A stretch of 7,611 bases of DNA from Bacteroidales bacterium (GTDB taxonomy: Bacteria; Bacteroidota; Bacteroidia; Bacteroidales; UBA932): the NCBI GenBank assembly GCA_017548805.1, contig JAFYZE010000027.1:1-7611 (forward strand), written 5' to 3'. The notes beneath the pieces are model-generated. The model searched no databases. It saw only the letters and a list, made by a program, of their open reading frames with translations, and was not told the origin of the DNA. Positions 6,545 to 7,611 of this stretch are shown piece after piece. A program made the translations under genes and the position numbers. The number at the start of each line of letters is the position of its first letter. The first letter of the stretch is position 1.

Positions 6545-7611
6545 ATGAATATAGCAGTAGCAGGAACAGGTTATGTGGGACTCAGCATCGCCACGCTTCT
6601 CTCGCAACGTCATCACGTGACGGCCGTGGATGTCGTTCCCGACAAGGTTGAGCTTCTCAACCGTCGCATAAGCCCTATCCAGGACGAATACATAGAGCGT
6701 TACCTCTCGGGTACCGATGGCGCCGGCAAGCCCGTCTCGCTGGACCTGACGGCCACGCTCGACGGCCGCGCCGCATACCGTGATGCCGACTTCGTCGTGA
6801 TCGCCACCCCGACCAACTACGATCCCAAGAAGAACTTCTTCGACACTTCCCACGTCGAGGAGGTCATTGAGATGGTCCTGGAGGTCAATCCCGATGTCGT
6901 GATGGTCATCAAGTCCACGGTGCCCGTCGGCTATACGCGCAGCGCGCGCGAGCGGTTCTCATACCGCGAGCGCCTCGCCGACGGCACGATGAGGGTCGTA
7001 ACCCCGAAGATCATCTTCACCCCGGAGTTCCTCCGCGAATCCAAGGCCCTTTACGACAACCTCTATCCTTCCCGCATCATCGTCGGTTACGACGATCCTT
7101 CCCTCGAGGGGGCCGCGCATGACTTTGCCGGGCTCATTCACGAGGCTTCGCTAAAGGAGGATGTTCCCGTACTCTTCATGGGGTCGACCGAAGCCGAGGC
7201 GGTGAAGCTTTTCGCCAATACATACCTCGCCCTCCGCGTCTCGTTCTTCAATGAGCTGGATACCTATGCGGAGATAAAAGGTCTTGATACACAGTCCATT
7301 ATCAGCGGTGTCTGCGGTGATCCGCGCATCGGCGGGCACTACAACAACCCTTCGTTCGGATACGGCGGATACTGCCTTCCTAAGGATACCAAGCAGCTTC
7401 TCGCCAATTTCAACGACGTGCCCGAGAATCTCATCAAGGCCATTGTCGAAAGCAACCGTACGCGCAAGGACTACATTGCCGACCGCGTGCTTGACAAGGC
7501 AGGTTATTATACCGCATCCAGTGCCTACGACTCTGCCCGCGAGCACGAGGTCACTGTTGGAGTCTACCGCCTCACGATGAAATCCGGCTCGGACAACTTC
7601 CGCCAGAGCTC
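6545..7611 (+). CDS. ugd: UDP-glucose 6-dehydrogenase, 3' end beyond window
   Basis: The frame runs 355 codons plus two bases to the window end without a stop. The enzyme oxidises UDP-glucose to UDP-glucuronate with two NAD+, feeding capsule, exopolysaccharide or LPS synthesis. The N-terminal Rossmann loop (GTGYVGLS, residues 7-14) is followed by [26 protein letters not shown] (122-131), [16 protein letters not shown] (158-173), KLFANTYLA (221-229) and the active-site segment [11 protein letters not shown] (271-281) with catalytic Cys277, then KSGSDNFR near 346-353. The wording closely follows the short E. coli Ugd type (388 residues), so about 40-50 residues are probably missing. Compared with that type there is an extra stretch of ~15 residues at about 317-336. 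The ATG at 6545 is chosen because the protein then starts [13 protein letters not shown] as in relatives; in-frame ATGs at 6506 and 6509 would add 12-13 residues and lie upstream of the predicted transcription start. Confidence 0.95.
   Translation, partial: MNIAVAGTGYVGLSIATLLSQRHHVTAVDVVPDKVELLNRRISPIQDEYIERYLSGTDGAGKPVSLDLTATLDGRAAYRDADFVVIATPTNYDPKKNFFDTSHVEEVIEMVLEVNPDVVMVIKSTVPVGYTRSARERFSYRERLADGTMRVVTPKIIFTPEFLRESKALYDNLYPSRIIVGYDDPSLEGAAHDFAGLIHEASLKEDVPVLFMGSTEAEAVKLFANTYLALRVSFFNELDTYAEIKGLDTQSIISGVCGDPRIGGHYNNPSFGYGGYCLPKDTKQLLANFNDVPENLIKAIVESNRTRKDYIADRVLDKAGYYTASSAYDSAREHEVTVGVYRLTMKSGSDNFRQS

Noticed and set aside
6395..6853. 152-residue open frame on the - strand
   Set aside because: It runs through tRNA-Lys(CTT), the terminator and the start of ugd on the other strand; no start context or domain supports it.

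Overview
The window looks like a GC-rich member of the Bacteroidota, probably a Bacteroidales gut-type lineage. The main reasons are two sequences fitting the Bacteroidota promoter pattern (TTTG / TAnnTTTG), an almost complete lack of Shine-Dalgarno-like sites, exported proteins whose signal peptides end just before Gln, and the mix of families (bactofilin, LemA with DUF2207, a small outer-membrane barrel). Genus cannot be read from the sequence. All genes recognised here lie on the + strand.

Left part (1-3293): the zinc-binding tail of SecA, then a bactofilin, then a LemA family protein translationally coupled to a DUF2207 membrane protein with a Gly-rich tail, then a small outer-membrane beta-barrel protein. 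These are envelope and cell-shape genes, packed with gaps of 34 nt or less.

Middle part (3300-6213): a 14-codon signal-like leader ORF, a periplasmic NMT1/THI5-like substrate-binding protein, and a membrane protein with an extracytoplasmic Cache-type sensor region, HAMP and a SpoIIE/RsbU-type PP2C phosphatase. Each overlaps the next by 4 nt. No ABC permease or ATPase is seen next to the binding protein, so I read the pair as a candidate sensory module: a periplasmic ligand binder feeding a transmembrane Ser/Thr phosphatase. This is the most interesting item in the window.

Right part (6214-7611): a Bacteroidota-type promoter drives two tandem lysine tRNAs (anticodons TTT and CTT), closed by a strong intrinsic terminator. 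Immediately after it a second TAnnTTTG box precedes UDP-glucose 6-dehydrogenase (ugd), which runs off the window end. Ugd makes UDP-glucuronate for surface polysaccharides.

No insertion sequence, CRISPR array, phage gene or obvious transferred island was seen. The window is mostly housekeeping and envelope genes plus one unusual signalling pair.
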